Shown: positions 9,320 through 18,327, counted from the first letter of the stretch. The stretch is 64,000 nucleotides of DNA from Lentisphaerota bacterium (GCA_015061775.1 SUVY01000005.1:16097-80096), one strand, 5' to 3'. The notes: generated by a model not told the origin, from the letters alone. Program-made: numbers and translations.

Positions 9320-9337
9320 CAAAAGCTATGATATGTT
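9310..9337 (+). promoter_or_regulatory. Promoter candidate for rpsT
   Basis: TTGATT (9310-9315), 16-base spacer, TATGTT (9332-9337). The -35 box lies in the 3' arm of the upstream terminator. Confidence 0.4.
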
Positions 9338-9397
9338 ATATGAATATCGACTGCAATTATAAACTTTTTTAAGATATTAACGTAAGGAAACAAAACT

Positions 9398-9661
9398 ATG
9401 GCTCACATGAAGTCCGCCATCAAGCGCATCCGCACCAGCCGCGAGGCAAATCTGCGCAACCGTTCCCGCATCAGCGAGATCAAAACCATCGAGAAGAAAC
9501 TCCGCGCCGCCGTCGAAGCCAATGACGCCGCCGCCGTCGAGCTTGCCCGCAAGTTCGCCAGCATCCTCGATAAAGCTGCCAAGGTCGGCACCATCCATGC
9601 CAACCGCGCTGCCAACAAAAAATCTCAGGCTGACAAACTGATCGCTTCCATGGCGAAGTAA
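9398..9661 (+). CDS. rpsT: 30S ribosomal protein S20
   Basis: Small-subunit protein that binds the 5' domain of 16S rRNA. The 87 residues are highly basic and helical, with the family pattern MAHMKSAIKRIRTSREANLRNRSRISEIKT at the start read in part as KSAIKR and RNRSRISEIKT, and ANRAANKKSQ near the end. Preceded by a TAAGGA ribosome site. It is monocistronic between two terminators, the usual arrangement for rpsT. Confidence 0.96.
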   Translation: MAHMKSAIKRIRTSREANLRNRSRISEIKTIEKKLRAAVEANDAAAVELARKFASILDKAAKVGTIHANRAANKKSQADKLIASMAK

Positions 9662-9687
9662 GCAGTTCTGCTGCAAAGCGATTTTCC

Positions 9688-9725
9688 GCCGGACATCCTT
9701 GAAAAAGGGCGTCCGGCTTTTTTTT
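9688..9725 (+). terminator. Rho-independent terminator of rpsT
   Basis: GCCGGAC (9688-9694) pairs with GTCCGGC (9711-9717), followed by eight T. Confidence 0.92.
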
Positions 9726-9777
9726 GCTCTCTTATGCCAAGCCACGCTTGATCGGCGTGAGAAGACTGCAGGCTCCT

Positions 9778-9814
9778 GAACGGAGAGGAACGGAGAGAAC
9801 GGAGTTGAACGGAG
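9778..9814. repeat. Four short GAACGGAG repeats
   Basis: GAACGGAG occurs at 9778, 9788, 9797 and 9807, with spacing of 9-10 bases. Probably a small slippage array. Confidence 0.7.
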
Positions 9815-10108
9815 TATCTGCGTATGTGGAGAAGTATGCCGCCCGCCGTTGTATGCAGAGCTCCTCAGCCGTGCAATACTCGCGCTAACAACCGCGTGCG
9901 ATATACTTCACCGCCCCGCAAAACATAGCATTCATAGTATTCTTAATAAAGCCGGATGGTCTTTCTCGCGTCTTCACAGAACGTGCTTGGAGGGTCTCTG
10001 AACTGGTAACAAACGGTAAATCTCTGAACTGATTGCAAAAAAAAACAACTTTTTCCATGCTTGGACGTAAAATGTCCTACTCCATGTGGTAGTTTGTAAA
10101 TAGTAAAC

Positions 10109-10136
10109 TTGTTTTTTTCAAAAGAAGTGTTATATT
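10109..10136 (+). promoter_or_regulatory. Promoter candidate for the 204-residue protein
   Basis: TTGTTT (10109-10114), 16-base spacer, TATATT (10131-10136), 25 bases before the start codon. Confidence 0.55.
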
Positions 10137-10160
10137 CCAAACAAAAACAGGAGCTCAGCG

Positions 10161-10775
10161 ATGAACAGCAAAAAATCAAAAGTCAATAAAATCAAACTCT
10201 GTCTAAAAAAAGGAATTCCTGTCGCGGTAATCGCCGCCGGAGTAGTGGCAGCTGCAAACGGGGGTGAAGACAATTCCAAAAATCAACCCTCAAATCAATA
10301 TAAGTCAACTGGTGTCTCCGCCAAGAATGCCACCAGTGACATCATCTGCGGAATCCCCGAAGAGCCAAAAGTTATTGCAACGATCAAACTCGATGACAGC
10401 GATTTCAACAAAGATTTGACCAAACTTTCAGAAGCCGGAAACAAGAAGCTGAATGACTTTACAAGGCAGCTTGCTGAAAAAAAATCCATGTATGAATTGG
10501 AGGGAAGGGATAAGATAATAGCCTTTGATTTTTCCGAAAAAGACGCCGAACGCGAGCGCAAAAAAGCCCAAGCGGTGTTTGATAAATATTCGCCCATTCT
10601 GGGCGTAACTCCGGGGATCGTTCTGACAAAGGATTTTATTATATGGTCAGAAATCGCCTGGATGTTGAAACAAGAATTTAACTTAAAGCCAAAGCAGCTT
10701 TCGATAGAAGAACTATTGGAACAAAAATTTAACTTAAAACCAAATCAGCTAAAAGAACTGCTGGACTCGCTCTGA
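10161..10775 (+). CDS. Hypothetical membrane-anchored or secreted protein
   Basis: Not recognised. The 204-residue product has a very basic N-terminus (KKSKVNKIKLCLKKG), then a hydrophobic stretch (about residues 19-33) that could be a signal or anchor, a Gln/Asn/Ser-rich linker, and a charged, probably helical body. The C-terminus contains two copies of a [EQ]-[EQ]-x-FNLKP-[KN]-QL motif. AGGAG precedes the ATG and a good promoter lies upstream. The DNA just beyond the stop repeats part of the gene's 3' end in another frame, so the tail seems to have been reshaped by tandem duplication. A/T richness is higher than in neighbours, suggesting a lineage-specific gene. Confidence 0.6.
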   Translation: MNSKKSKVNKIKLCLKKGIPVAVIAAGVVAAANGGEDNSKNQPSNQYKSTGVSAKNATSDIICGIPEEPKVIATIKLDDSDFNKDLTKLSEAGNKKLNDFTRQLAEKKSMYELEGRDKIIAFDFSEKDAERERKKAQAVFDKYSPILGVTPGIVLTKDFIIWSEIAWMLKQEFNLKPKQLSIEELLEQKFNLKPNQLKELLDSL

Positions 10776-10834
10776 CAAAGGATTTTATTATAAAGTCAAA
10801 AATCGCCAGCACATTGGAACAAAAATTTAACTTC
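10621..10834 (+). repeat. Degenerate tandem duplication at the 3' end of the hypothetical gene
   Basis: The segment 10621-10690 (starting TTCTGACAAAGGATTTTATT) recurs with changes at 10770-10834, about 149 bases later. A third partial copy of its AATTTAACTTAAA part lies at 10725-10740. The gene's TGA (10773-10775) is formed by TCTGACAAAG read out of frame with the first copy. Confidence 0.75.
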
Positions 10835-10904
10835 AGTTGTTACTGAACTCCTGAGCTCCTGACTCCGCTGATTGGATTTTTTTGTCTTTATACGGTATCA
10901 AAAC

Positions 10905-10933
10905 TTGAAAAAAGCGTCTCGCGGCAGTATATT
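10905..10933 (+). promoter_or_regulatory. Promoter candidate for the lipoprotein/Tad-like/cinA/recN operon
   Basis: TTGAAA (10905-10910), 17-base spacer, TATATT (10928-10933). It lies 31 bases before the ATG chosen at 10965 and rules against the longer reading frame. Confidence 0.6.
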
Positions 10934-10964
10934 CCATAAGATATTTGTAACTTATTGGTGCGAT

Positions 10965-11597
10965 ATGCTTTTTTTGAATAAAAAACTCAGATTTCCTGCG
11001 ATACTTCTGTTTTTGACAGCGGTGGTGTTTTCGTGCGGAACCTCGGCGAAAACAGCCAAACAAGCCAGAGAGTCCGCCCGGTGGTTTCTTGCCGCCGCCG
11101 CCGACCGCGGAAAAATGGACAACTCTTTTGAACGCGAAAAACAACTGGTCTCCATACTTGATGAGCTCGCAAGATCGAGCGGAGAACTCGCCGTCGAAAG
11201 CAGCGACCTCGCAAGAGAAATGCAGCGGCTCATTGCTGAATCCGGAGTATCCCCTGCCCGGGCGGCAAGTCTGCGCATAAAAACCGAAAGAGTCATCCGC
11301 CTTGCCGGAAACGTCGCAGCTGTCACCGAAGGCAGCCGCAGAAGTTCCTCCGAAGTATTGGCAAGGTGCCGCATAATTGCCATCAATCCTGAGCTCAACC
11401 TCGTAGCCATCGAAGCAGGTTCAAGAAGCGGAGTTTTCAAAGGCATGATTTTCAAAACCATCGATACCGTCACTCCGGTCGAACTGCGCATCAGCATCAC
11501 CAACCCGGATATATCCGGAGCTGTCATAGTCAAAGGCAAGATGTCTGATCTCGCTCCCGGAATGAGCGTGACCGCCATCGAACACAGGAAAAATTAG
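10965..11597 (+). CDS. Lipoprotein of unknown function, first gene of the Tad-like operon
   Basis: The 210-residue product starts with a signal (LRFPAILLFLTAV) and a lipobox VFSC, so it should be lipid-anchored. A helical Ala/Arg/Glu-rich region follows (about residues 30-130, probable coiled coil). The C-terminal beta-rich domain (RIIAINPELNLVAIEAG, GVFKGMIF) resembles the small barrel of secretin-associated or FlgT/CsgG-type proteins, but no family is certain. The start at 10965 is preferred because it follows a good promoter and begins the signal peptide. Only three bases separate it from the TadE-like gene, so it may help export or anchor those products. Confidence 0.65.
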   Translation: MLFLNKKLRFPAILLFLTAVVFSCGTSAKTAKQARESARWFLAAAADRGKMDNSFEREKQLVSILDELARSSGELAVESSDLAREMQRLIAESGVSPARAASLRIKTERVIRLAGNVAAVTEGSRRSSSEVLARCRIIAINPELNLVAIEAGSRSGVFKGMIFKTIDTVTPVELRISITNPDISGAVIVKGKMSDLAPGMSVTAIEHRKN

Positions 11598-11600
11598 TCT

Positions 11601-12116
11601 ATGGGCAAAAAACGCTTCTGCCGCGGTGTTTCTCTCGTGGAGTCCATGTTTGCTATCTGCATCATGTGTCTGCTCTTTTTTGCCCTGCTCCAGATATGGT
11701 ACTGGTGCAACTCGCGCCTCTTCTGCCGCTATGGAGCTTATTACGCCGCCAAAGCCAAAAGCACCGGGTTCAACAATCACATGGTACTGCGAGCCGCAAG
11801 AGTGGCATCTATTCCGGCATCAGGAAGGTCACGCTCCACCCACAGACGGGACTCCATCGACGACGCCAAAGCCTACATGGTACACGGAGACGGCAGCGGA
11901 GTAAGCTATCAGTACTGGCACCCCACCAATGCCGGAGACCCTGAACTCCAGGTCAGCGGCAAATTCGACGGTCCGGAACTTCATGCCAGAGTCAAAATAC
12001 GCTTTATGACCATGTTGAGTTCAAGCTTCAACAAAATATTCGGGATCACCGATCCTCCTGACCCGCAGGCGGTGGTCAAAATGTATAACTACTCCGACAC
12101 CTACCTTGAGGATTGA
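11601..12116 (+). CDS. TadE-like / pseudopilin-type membrane protein
   Basis: A 171-residue protein with a prepilin-like N-terminus: a short basic leader (MGKKRFCRG), then VSLVESMFAICIMC and a 20-residue hydrophobic helix. The position of the glutamate five residues after the presumed Gly-Val cleavage point is the type IV pilin/TadE pattern. The rest is a short polar domain. It is followed at once by TadG-like and another TadE-like gene, the usual Tad minor-pilin grouping, but no Tad ATPase, secretin or TadC is present in the window. Confidence 0.6.
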   Translation: MGKKRFCRGVSLVESMFAICIMCLLFFALLQIWYWCNSRLFCRYGAYYAAKAKSTGFNNHMVLRAARVASIPASGRSRSTHRRDSIDDAKAYMVHGDGSGVSYQYWHPTNAGDPELQVSGKFDGPELHARVKIRFMTMLSSSFNKIFGITDPPDPQAVVKMYNYSDTYLED

Positions 12117-12120
12117 GCGT

Positions 12121-14136
12121 ATGAAGAACTCCACAGAAAAACGCGAATCAGGACAGGTGCTCATCACCGGAGTCATCATGCTCATCGCGCTGCTGCTCCT
12201 GCTGCTGAGCATATTCGATGTCCACAACCTCATCCGGGCAAAATTCAAATTTGAGACCGCCCAGCAATCCGCCGCCCTCGCCGGAGCAAGATGGCAGAAG
12301 GAGTCGCTCAACCTTATCGGTGAAATAAATATCCTGAAGGCGTGTGTCACGCTGCTCGAAGGTGAAAAAAACTGGGATATCCCGCTTCCTCCGGACAGAC
12401 CGCGCTACGAAGAGGCGCGCAAACAGGCCATCCAGGGAAGGCTCGACCAGCTGACCGAAATGCAGACCCGCGTAAGCTTCATCGGTCCGCTCATCGGATA
12501 CGGTGCCGCCCAGCAGGCTGCAAAGGCAAACGGTATGCGGGCTGTGAAGAAGAGGAACAACTCCGAAGGACACGCGCTCTCGACATATACGCGACGGCTG
12601 CTCATGCGCCACGCGGCTGGAAAAACTCATCCGATAAATAATTACGACTGGTTCTTTCCCTATCTCGACATGGTCAACCGCATAGCAGCTTCCGGAGTAG
12701 CTGTGCTTCCCAACGCCAGAGGAACCGGACGACCTGTGGTCACTCCTTCCGCCCTCGGAAGCAACTCCTTCTATGACGCGCTGCTCAAACACAAAACCGA
12801 GATAGCCCTCATAAGAAAGCGGGGCAAACGCGTTCAGGGAGATCAGTCTTCGTGGCTGGGAATCGTTTACAACATGGTGCGTGACCACCAGACTTGGACT
12901 AATCACGTCCTCGCCGACACCCGCTACTGGGAAATCGATTACAGTTTGAGTTCATTTCCCAACGAAAGCGAGATATTCACTCTCGGTGTCCAGACGGGAT
13001 TTTCCGATGACCGCCAATGGGAATATGAGCCTACGTTCAGCGGGTTCTCCAACGATGAAGAATCCAAGCGGCATTACAGCGGAGTTCCGGTGCTTCCGGG
13101 AGAGATGAAGTGGTTCTGCTATGATGACTCCTGGTATCCGGAATACTTTGCCAAAAAATTTGCCGACTACAAAGTCAACCACTTCGACTACTGGTTCGGA
13201 GGCACTATCCTGCGCTCAAAAGTAAAGGAAAAATACCGCTACGAGGGAGCCGCCGCATACGCCGAAGCCTCCTCGCTTGAAGTTGACCGTGCCCTGAGAT
13301 TCCGTCCGGAACGCAAGTTCAACGATACCAAAAGCTCCGTCATCCGCAAACGCAACGCCTCTTCTGTGACCGTCGGAACCAAGCGCGGCTGGGAGGATTA
13401 CGACAGCGACACCTTCTCGACAAGTTACCGTCCGGGAGCGATCGCAAAAGCATTGGGAGAGCTCTCAAATGAGCGTACTCCTATCGCTGTTCCTGTCATT
13501 CTTCCGGTATTCGATAAAGTGGTGCTCATGCCGACGTATATGCCTATCCCCGCAGGATTTGAGGTGTTGAGAAATCTTGACTCTCCGCTCGACGACTTTC
13601 TTGTATGGCTCGCCGATGAGAGCGTAAGATCGGTATATAATTACAAACACGCACCTCCTGACAGGACTCTGCCGTTCCTCGAGGCTCTTCAGGAGCTCTC
13701 TAAAGATAAGGAATTCCGCTGCTACGCCTACAATCCCGATACCCAATACGATGTTCAGAAACTCTACGCTTCCTCAGCGGGTTTCCTCTTTGCCTGGAGC
13801 AAAAACTACACCACGTACGCCTACTCCGAAAATAACCGCGGAGGACTCGGTTGGCTGCAGGAACCCCGCAGATGCAGCGATATATCCACGCAGGGCACTC
13901 CGGGAAAAAGCGTGACCTGCCCCGATACCATCAACGGAGGCGATGCCACGCGCTTCTATGTCAGCAAATATGAATACTATGTCGTTGACTCAAAAGGAAA
14001 AGTCATCACCAATGAGGACAGCGATCCCACGATAAGATACACCACACACGCTCCCGGCTGCAACTGCCCCAACTGTTGCGGAGATCATATCATTCCGAGC
14101 AATTACAATTCGCAGAAAGGGCCTCCGAGAATATGA
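12121..14136 (+). CDS. TadG-like secreted or membrane-anchored protein
   Basis: A 671-residue protein whose N-terminus (ESGQVLITGVIMLIALLLLLL) is the TadE/TadG-type anchor with the GQ..I pattern, followed by a Phe/Thr/Gln-Ser-Ala-Ala-Leu-Ala-Gly-Ala stretch common in Flp pilus assembly TadG-like proteins. The large body is rich in Tyr, Trp and Asn and ends in a Cys-rich CNCPNCC cluster. ATG 12121 is chosen over the in-frame TTG at 12106 because TTGAGGA lies eight bases upstream. It overlaps the next gene by ATGA. Its precise structural role is unknown. Confidence 0.65.
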   Translation: MKNSTEKRESGQVLITGVIMLIALLLLLLSIFDVHNLIRAKFKFETAQQSAALAGARWQKESLNLIGEINILKACVTLLEGEKNWDIPLPPDRPRYEEARKQAIQGRLDQLTEMQTRVSFIGPLIGYGAAQQAAKANGMRAVKKRNNSEGHALSTYTRRLLMRHAAGKTHPINNYDWFFPYLDMVNRIAASGVAVLPNARGTGRPVVTPSALGSNSFYDALLKHKTEIALIRKRGKRVQGDQSSWLGIVYNMVRDHQTWTNHVLADTRYWEIDYSLSSFPNESEIFTLGVQTGFSDDRQWEYEPTFSGFSNDEESKRHYSGVPVLPGEMKWFCYDDSWYPEYFAKKFADYKVNHFDYWFGGTILRSKVKEKYRYEGAAAYAEASSLEVDRALRFRPERKFNDTKSSVIRKRNASSVTVGTKRGWEDYDSDTFSTSYRPGAIAKALGELSNERTPIAVPVILPVFDKVVLMPTYMPIPAGFEVLRNLDSPLDDFLVWLADESVRSVYNYKHAPPDRTLPFLEALQELSKDKEFRCYAYNPDTQYDVQKLYASSAGFLFAWSKNYTTYAYSENNRGGLGWLQEPRRCSDISTQGTPGKSVTCPDTINGGDATRFYVSKYEYYVVDSKGKVITNEDSDPTIRYTTHAPGCNCPNCCGDHIIPSNYNSQKGPPRI

Positions 14137-14843
14137 TTTGCGACAGACGGCAATCCGGGCAGGCGATGATCGAACTTGCCCTTATGCTCCTATTGATGAC
14201 CTTTGCCACGCTCGGAATGCTCATGGTCTGCGGAATGGCTGATTTCGCCGATGAGACGCTGCTCGATGCCCGGCATATAGCTGAAGTGCGCTCAAAAAAC
14301 ACAAGCGTCAACGAGACGGGTTCGGAGTACTCCACTTGGCAGAACAACACCTATGATGAACCGTATTCCGGAATGTCCATCCCGTTCAACATGGATGAAA
14401 AGCCGGTCAAAGGAACGAACTCCATCGGAACTTTCGGAGAAAATCTCTCCGACGCCGGAAAGTCTGTTCCCGTTGACGGCTCCGCCTATGCAAACTACAA
14501 AAAGCTCAACAAGTATCACCGGCTCAACGACTTTGACAACACCTCCTTTGAACACGATTTCTTCGACCGGTCAAACTCGGAAAATATGTTCCACGCCGCA
14601 AATCTGGTGCGGGCAAGGTCGGACAACACATCAAATAATCCTCTGTCCAGAGTCCTCAGCCGCGATGGTCACCGCAAAGCCGCCCATATATCCAATTCGG
14701 AAAACGAAGCCTACAACGACCTGCTCAAAGCATTTATCCGTCTCTTCGGAGTCGATCTCGAAGAGGCAGGACACAAGATAAAAAACGCCCCCAGTTCGGC
14801 TGTATTCATGCCGTCAACTGACAACACTACGGAGAAAGAATGA
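14133..14843 (+). CDS. TadE-like membrane protein
   Basis: A 236-residue product with a short polar leader and the TadE signature GQAMIELALMLLLMTFATLG forming one hydrophobic helix. The remainder is polar and Asn/Ser-rich, probably exported. The start ATG 14133 overlaps the upstream TGA, indicating translational coupling with the TadG-like gene. Its own stop overlaps the cinA start (ATGA). Function in surface fibre or matrix assembly is inferred from the family only. Confidence 0.68.
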   Translation: MICDRRQSGQAMIELALMLLLMTFATLGMLMVCGMADFADETLLDARHIAEVRSKNTSVNETGSEYSTWQNNTYDEPYSGMSIPFNMDEKPVKGTNSIGTFGENLSDAGKSVPVDGSAYANYKKLNKYHRLNDFDNTSFEHDFFDRSNSENMFHAANLVRARSDNTSNNPLSRVLSRDGHRKAAHISNSENEAYNDLLKAFIRLFGVDLEEAGHKIKNAPSSAVFMPSTDNTTEKE

Positions 14844-16090
14844 AACTTGAATGTATTTTTACCGGCAATGAACTCCTGACCGGCAGCACAGTCAACACCA
14901 ATATATCCGAGCTCGGAAAACTCCTGACCGCCAACGGGCTTGAGATCGGCTTCGCCTGCACCTGCCGCGACTCCCGCGCAGGAATAAGCCGCGCCATAGC
15001 CTCCGCACTCGACCGCGCCGACACTGTCATCATCTGCGGCGGTCTCGGAGGAACATCCGACGACCTCTCCATTGAAGCCGCCAGCCGTTTTTTCGGGCTC
15101 AAAACATCTTCCGACCCCGAACTTGAGGAAAAAGTCCGCGCCTTCTGGGCACAGCGGCACACGGGACACTGTCCGAAATTTCTGCTCAAACAGGCACTTC
15201 TTCCTGAAACCGCAAGAAAGATCCCCAACGACTTCGGCTCGGCGACCGGAATCGCCTTCGATACAGTTTTTGACGGCGAATCCCGCCGGATATACCTTAC
15301 TCCAGGACCTCCGCACGAATTCCTGCCGATGATGGAAAACTACATCGTTCCCGAGCTGTGCGAAAGAGCCGGAAGCGACCGTATTTTCACTCTCGGTTTC
15401 CTCGCCTGCGGCTCCGGAGAGGCAAAGTTGAGCACCATTGTCCGCAAACTCAAGACTGACGAAAAATTCAACTGCGCCTACACCGCCTGTGCCGAAGGGT
15501 GCCGCTTCTACATCTCCGGAACCGACAAAGACGCGGTCACAGCCGCACTCGAAGAGGTGCGCGCAAACGTCGGAGACGGCGCACTCGATATCGGAGAGCT
15601 CTCTCTCGAAGCCAAACTCATAAGCCTCATGTCCGAAAAAGGACTCACCCTCTCCACGGCTGAATCCTGTACAGGAGGGCTGATATCCGCGCTCATAACC
15701 GATGTTCCCGGAGCATCCGCTGTGTATATGGGCAGCGCAGTAACTTACAGCAACGAGATGAAAGAGCGTCTGCTCGGAGTTCCGCACGATACCCTCGAAA
15801 ACTTCGGAGCCGTAAGCGCAGAAACCGCCCAAGCCATGGCTGCCGGAGCTTGCCGCAACCTCGGAACTGACGCCTCGATCGCCGTTACCGGCATAGCAGG
15901 CCCCAGAGGCGGGACTCCGGAAAAACCCGTCGGTCTCGTCTATGTCGGCGTCTGCTTCAAGGGAAAAGTCAATGTCATCGAACTGCGCCTCAGGGGAACC
16001 CGCAGCGCAGTGAGAGAACGCACACGCGCCTGCGCCCTGCTCGAACTCTTCAAAGCTGTTTCAGGAGAGGATACCGAATGCTGGGTCTGA
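14840..16090 (+). CDS. cinA: CinA-family protein with NMN deamidase domain
   Basis: Two-domain CinA of 416 residues, full length. The N-terminal MoaB-like domain (GNELLTG near residue 9, GGLGGTSDD near 66) is linked to ADP-ribose/NAD metabolism. The C-terminal PncC-like domain (STAESCTGG near 275, TGIAGPRGG near 353) hydrolyses nicotinamide mononucleotide to the acid form, recycling the by-product of bacterial DNA ligase. It overlaps recN by 13 bases; pairing with DNA-repair genes is common for cinA. Confidence 0.92.
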   Translation: MKLECIFTGNELLTGSTVNTNISELGKLLTANGLEIGFACTCRDSRAGISRAIASALDRADTVIICGGLGGTSDDLSIEAASRFFGLKTSSDPELEEKVRAFWAQRHTGHCPKFLLKQALLPETARKIPNDFGSATGIAFDTVFDGESRRIYLTPGPPHEFLPMMENYIVPELCERAGSDRIFTLGFLACGSGEAKLSTIVRKLKTDEKFNCAYTACAEGCRFYISGTDKDAVTAALEEVRANVGDGALDIGELSLEAKLISLMSEKGLTLSTAESCTGGLISALITDVPGASAVYMGSAVTYSNEMKERLLGVPHDTLENFGAVSAETAQAMAAGACRNLGTDASIAVTGIAGPRGGTPEKPVGLVYVGVCFKGKVNVIELRLRGTRSAVRERTRACALLELFKAVSGEDTECWV

Positions 16091-17724
16091 TAAAAATTTC
16101 CGACTACGCCCTCATCGAAGAGTGCGAACTTGAATTCGGTCCGAACTTCAACGTGGTGACCGGAGAGTCCGGTGCCGGAAAATCCATCCTTATGAGCGCA
16201 GTCGCCTTCCTGCTCGGAGGACGCACCGACCGCTCCGTCATCCGCACCGGATGTCAGCGCGCATCAGTCACGGGGTGTTTCACTGTTCCGGAAGAACTCA
16301 GAAGCGATATATCAAAACTGCTCGATGAAGCGGGAATTGCTTTTGATATCTCTTCCGGAGAACTTGCGCTCCGCAGAGTCGTCACCCCAAGCGCAACACG
16401 CAACTTCATCAATGACACTCCGGCTGGAGCAAAACTGCTCTCCGAAGCCGGAGCCATGCTCATAGACCTGCACGGTGCAAGCGAACACCTGTCGCTTACA
16501 AGTCCGGCAAGGCAGCTTGAACTCTTGGACCATTATCTGCAACTCGATGACCTCAAGGATATCTGTTCCGACTGTTACAAAAAACTCAAAGAGCTGCAAG
16601 CTGAAAGAGAAAATTTTTCGGCAGATATTCCGACCGAAGCCGAAGTCGAGCACCTTGAAAACACCATCAGCGAGATCGACGCCGTCTCTCCGGAAGAGGG
16701 AGAAGACGAAAAGCTCTCCGCAAAGCAGAAGATCGGAGCCAATGCCAGAGAGATCATCAACTCCGCACGGGAGTTATCCAATATGCTCAATGAGAGTGAG
16801 GACTCCATATCCGACCGCCTGGGCAGCGTATATCAGAAACTTCAGGAGCTCTCTCGGATAGACGAGAGCCTTACCTCCTCCCTCGCCGCCGAGTGCAGCG
16901 ATATCCAGGACAGAGTCTCAGAGCTCGCCCGCAGCATCGCCCTGCTCGCCGAAAAGGTTGAAATAGACCCCGAGGAGCTTCAGGCTGTCGAACTGCGGAT
17001 GGAAGAGATTTTCAAACTCAAACGCCGCTACGCCCCGGATATCGGAATGATTCTCGATATCAGACGGCGCGCCGCAGAGAAACTGGAAAAATCCCGCAAC
17101 GCCCAAACCATGCTTTCCGAATTCGACCGCAAGGAGGCGGAGTTGACCCGCAAGCTCGATGAAGCGTGCCGCAAGTTATCCAGTATGCGCAGGGAAAACT
17201 GTCAAAAGTTCACCTCCGCCGTTGTGCAGAAACTGCACACTATCGGCTTTCTTAAAAGTGAGATAATCGCTGAGTTCACACCGACTCAGCCCTCCCCCTC
17301 CGGCGCGGACAGAGTTGAACTGCTCTTTTCCGCCAACCCGGGAGAGGCCCCGGCTCCGCTCCGCAAGATCGCAAGCAGCGGCGAATTGTCGCGTCTTATG
17401 CTCGCTCTGAAAACCGTCCTCGTTGACGCCGACCGCATCCCAACCGTCATATTCGATGAGATAGATATGAACATCGGAGGTGAAACCGCCAATAAAGTCG
17501 GCTGCGAATTAAAAGAGCTCGGAAAAAACCGCCAGATACTCTGCATTTCTCATCTGGCACAAGTCGCCTCCAAAGCCAATATCCACTTTGAAGTGACAAA
17601 ATCTGTCGAAGACGGAAGGACCGTTTCGCACGTAAAACGGCTCGCAGATCCGACTTTGGAATTGGCAAGAATGCTCGGAGGAGGCCCCGCAGCACTCGAA
17701 CACGCCCGGAAGCTCCTGAAGTAA
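16078..17724 (+). CDS. recN: DNA repair protein RecN
   Basis: SMC-like ATPase that tethers broken DNA ends during recombinational repair. The 548 residues are the typical length. Walker A GESGAGKS lies near residue 30, long coiled coils occupy about 160-380, the ABC signature SSGELSRLMLALK lies near 437, and the Walker B VIFDEIDMNIGGE near 458. The last gene of the operon starting at 10965. Repeat copy B follows the stop codon. Confidence 0.95.
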   Translation: MLGLIKISDYALIEECELEFGPNFNVVTGESGAGKSILMSAVAFLLGGRTDRSVIRTGCQRASVTGCFTVPEELRSDISKLLDEAGIAFDISSGELALRRVVTPSATRNFINDTPAGAKLLSEAGAMLIDLHGASEHLSLTSPARQLELLDHYLQLDDLKDICSDCYKKLKELQAERENFSADIPTEAEVEHLENTISEIDAVSPEEGEDEKLSAKQKIGANAREIINSARELSNMLNESEDSISDRLGSVYQKLQELSRIDESLTSSLAAECSDIQDRVSELARSIALLAEKVEIDPEELQAVELRMEEIFKLKRRYAPDIGMILDIRRRAAEKLEKSRNAQTMLSEFDRKEAELTRKLDEACRKLSSMRRENCQKFTSAVVQKLHTIGFLKSEIIAEFTPTQPSPSGADRVELLFSANPGEAPAPLRKIASSGELSRLMLALKTVLVDADRIPTVIFDEIDMNIGGETANKVGCELKELGKNRQILCISHLAQVASKANIHFEVTKSVEDGRTVSHVKRLADPTLELARMLGGGPAALEHARKLLK

Positions 17725-17737
17725 TGTTTTTTTGTAA

Positions 17738-17840
17738 AGGGGGGTGTTCTTGGGGAAGGGAGAAACTTCTTTTCGCGGGAAAAGAAGTTTCTCCCTTCCC
17801 CAAACCCCATCCCTCTTCAAGAAAAGCGGCGTACTTGGGA
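17738..17840 (+). repeat. Modular hairpin repeat, copy B
   Basis: Perfect 25-base arms at 17750-17774 and 17779-17803 around GCGG, with outer GGGG/CCCC. A second small hairpin CAAG (17818-17821)/CTTG (17834-17837) follows. In this copy the C-G pair of copy A at the fourth position is replaced by an A-T pair (GGGAG/CTCCC). Confidence 0.9.
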
Positions 17841-17996
17841 GGGAGTTGATTTGAGAGTTGTTTCTGGAAATGCCGGAGCACTTGGATTTGAGGGCAGACA
17901 TTGACTGGAAGCTGTATTTGAGCTGCTTTGAACGGAGTTTTTTGACAATTCCGGAAAAGTTTTTCACAAAAAGTGGGACAATGCCTGAAAAAGAGC

Positions 17997-18024
17997 TTGA
18001 AATAACGCCGTTTTGTGATATATT
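17997..18024 (+). promoter_or_regulatory. Promoter candidate for rpmE
   Basis: TTGAAA (17997-18002), 16-base spacer, TATATT (18019-18024). Confidence 0.55.
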
Positions 18025-18080
18025 TAAACTCTGACAATTGAATTTTAATTAACCAATTATATAACAGGAAGCAGTTACAA

Positions 18081-18281
18081 ATGAAAAAAGACATCCATCC
18101 GACTTATCAGGATGCCACCGTCTCCTGCGCCTGCGGCGAAGTTTGGCACATCAAGTCAACCCGTCCGGAGGTCAAGGTCGGCATCTGCGCCAAGTGCCAC
18201 CCCTTCTTCACCGGCAAACAGAAATTCGTTGATACCGCCGGTCGTATCGACAAATTCAACCGCCGCTACAAGAAGGCGTAA
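18081..18281 (+). CDS. rpmE: 50S ribosomal protein L31 (zinc-binding type)
   Basis: The 66 residues match L31. Cysteines in CACG (16 and 18) and CAKC (37 and 40) form the zinc-ribbon, so this is the Cys-containing (C+) form usual under zinc-replete conditions. ACAGGAAG precedes the ATG. It is flanked by its own promoter and terminator. rpmE before prfA is a common bacterial order. Confidence 0.96.
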   Translation: MKKDIHPTYQDATVSCACGEVWHIKSTRPEVKVGICAKCHPFFTGKQKFVDTAGRIDKFNRRYKKA

Positions 18282-18298
18282 GTCTCTTTCAGCGTCTC

Positions 18299-18327
18299 GG
18301 CTTGCCCGTCAAAAGGCAAGCCTTTTT
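18299..18327 (+). terminator. Rho-independent terminator of rpmE
   Basis: GGCTTGCC (18299-18306) pairs with GGCAAGCC (18315-18322), followed by TTTTT. Confidence 0.92.

Larger units (their letters stand above)
9662..10160. other. Intergenic region after rpsT
   Basis: About 500 bases without a supported gene. Contains the rpsT terminator, four GAACGGAG words at 9778-9814 and a promoter candidate at 10109-10136. The remainder shows no recognisable structure. Confidence 0.6.
17725..18080. other. Intergenic region recN-rpmE
   Basis: Contains repeat copy B (17738-17840) and the rpmE promoter candidate (17997-18024). The 150 bases between them show no gene or clear structure. Confidence 0.6.

Noticed and set aside
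7634..9322. 562-residue minus-strand open frame opposite the GH1 gene
   Set aside because: It mirrors GH1 and exonuclease codons, has no family features and no ribosome site, and the plus-strand genes are certain.
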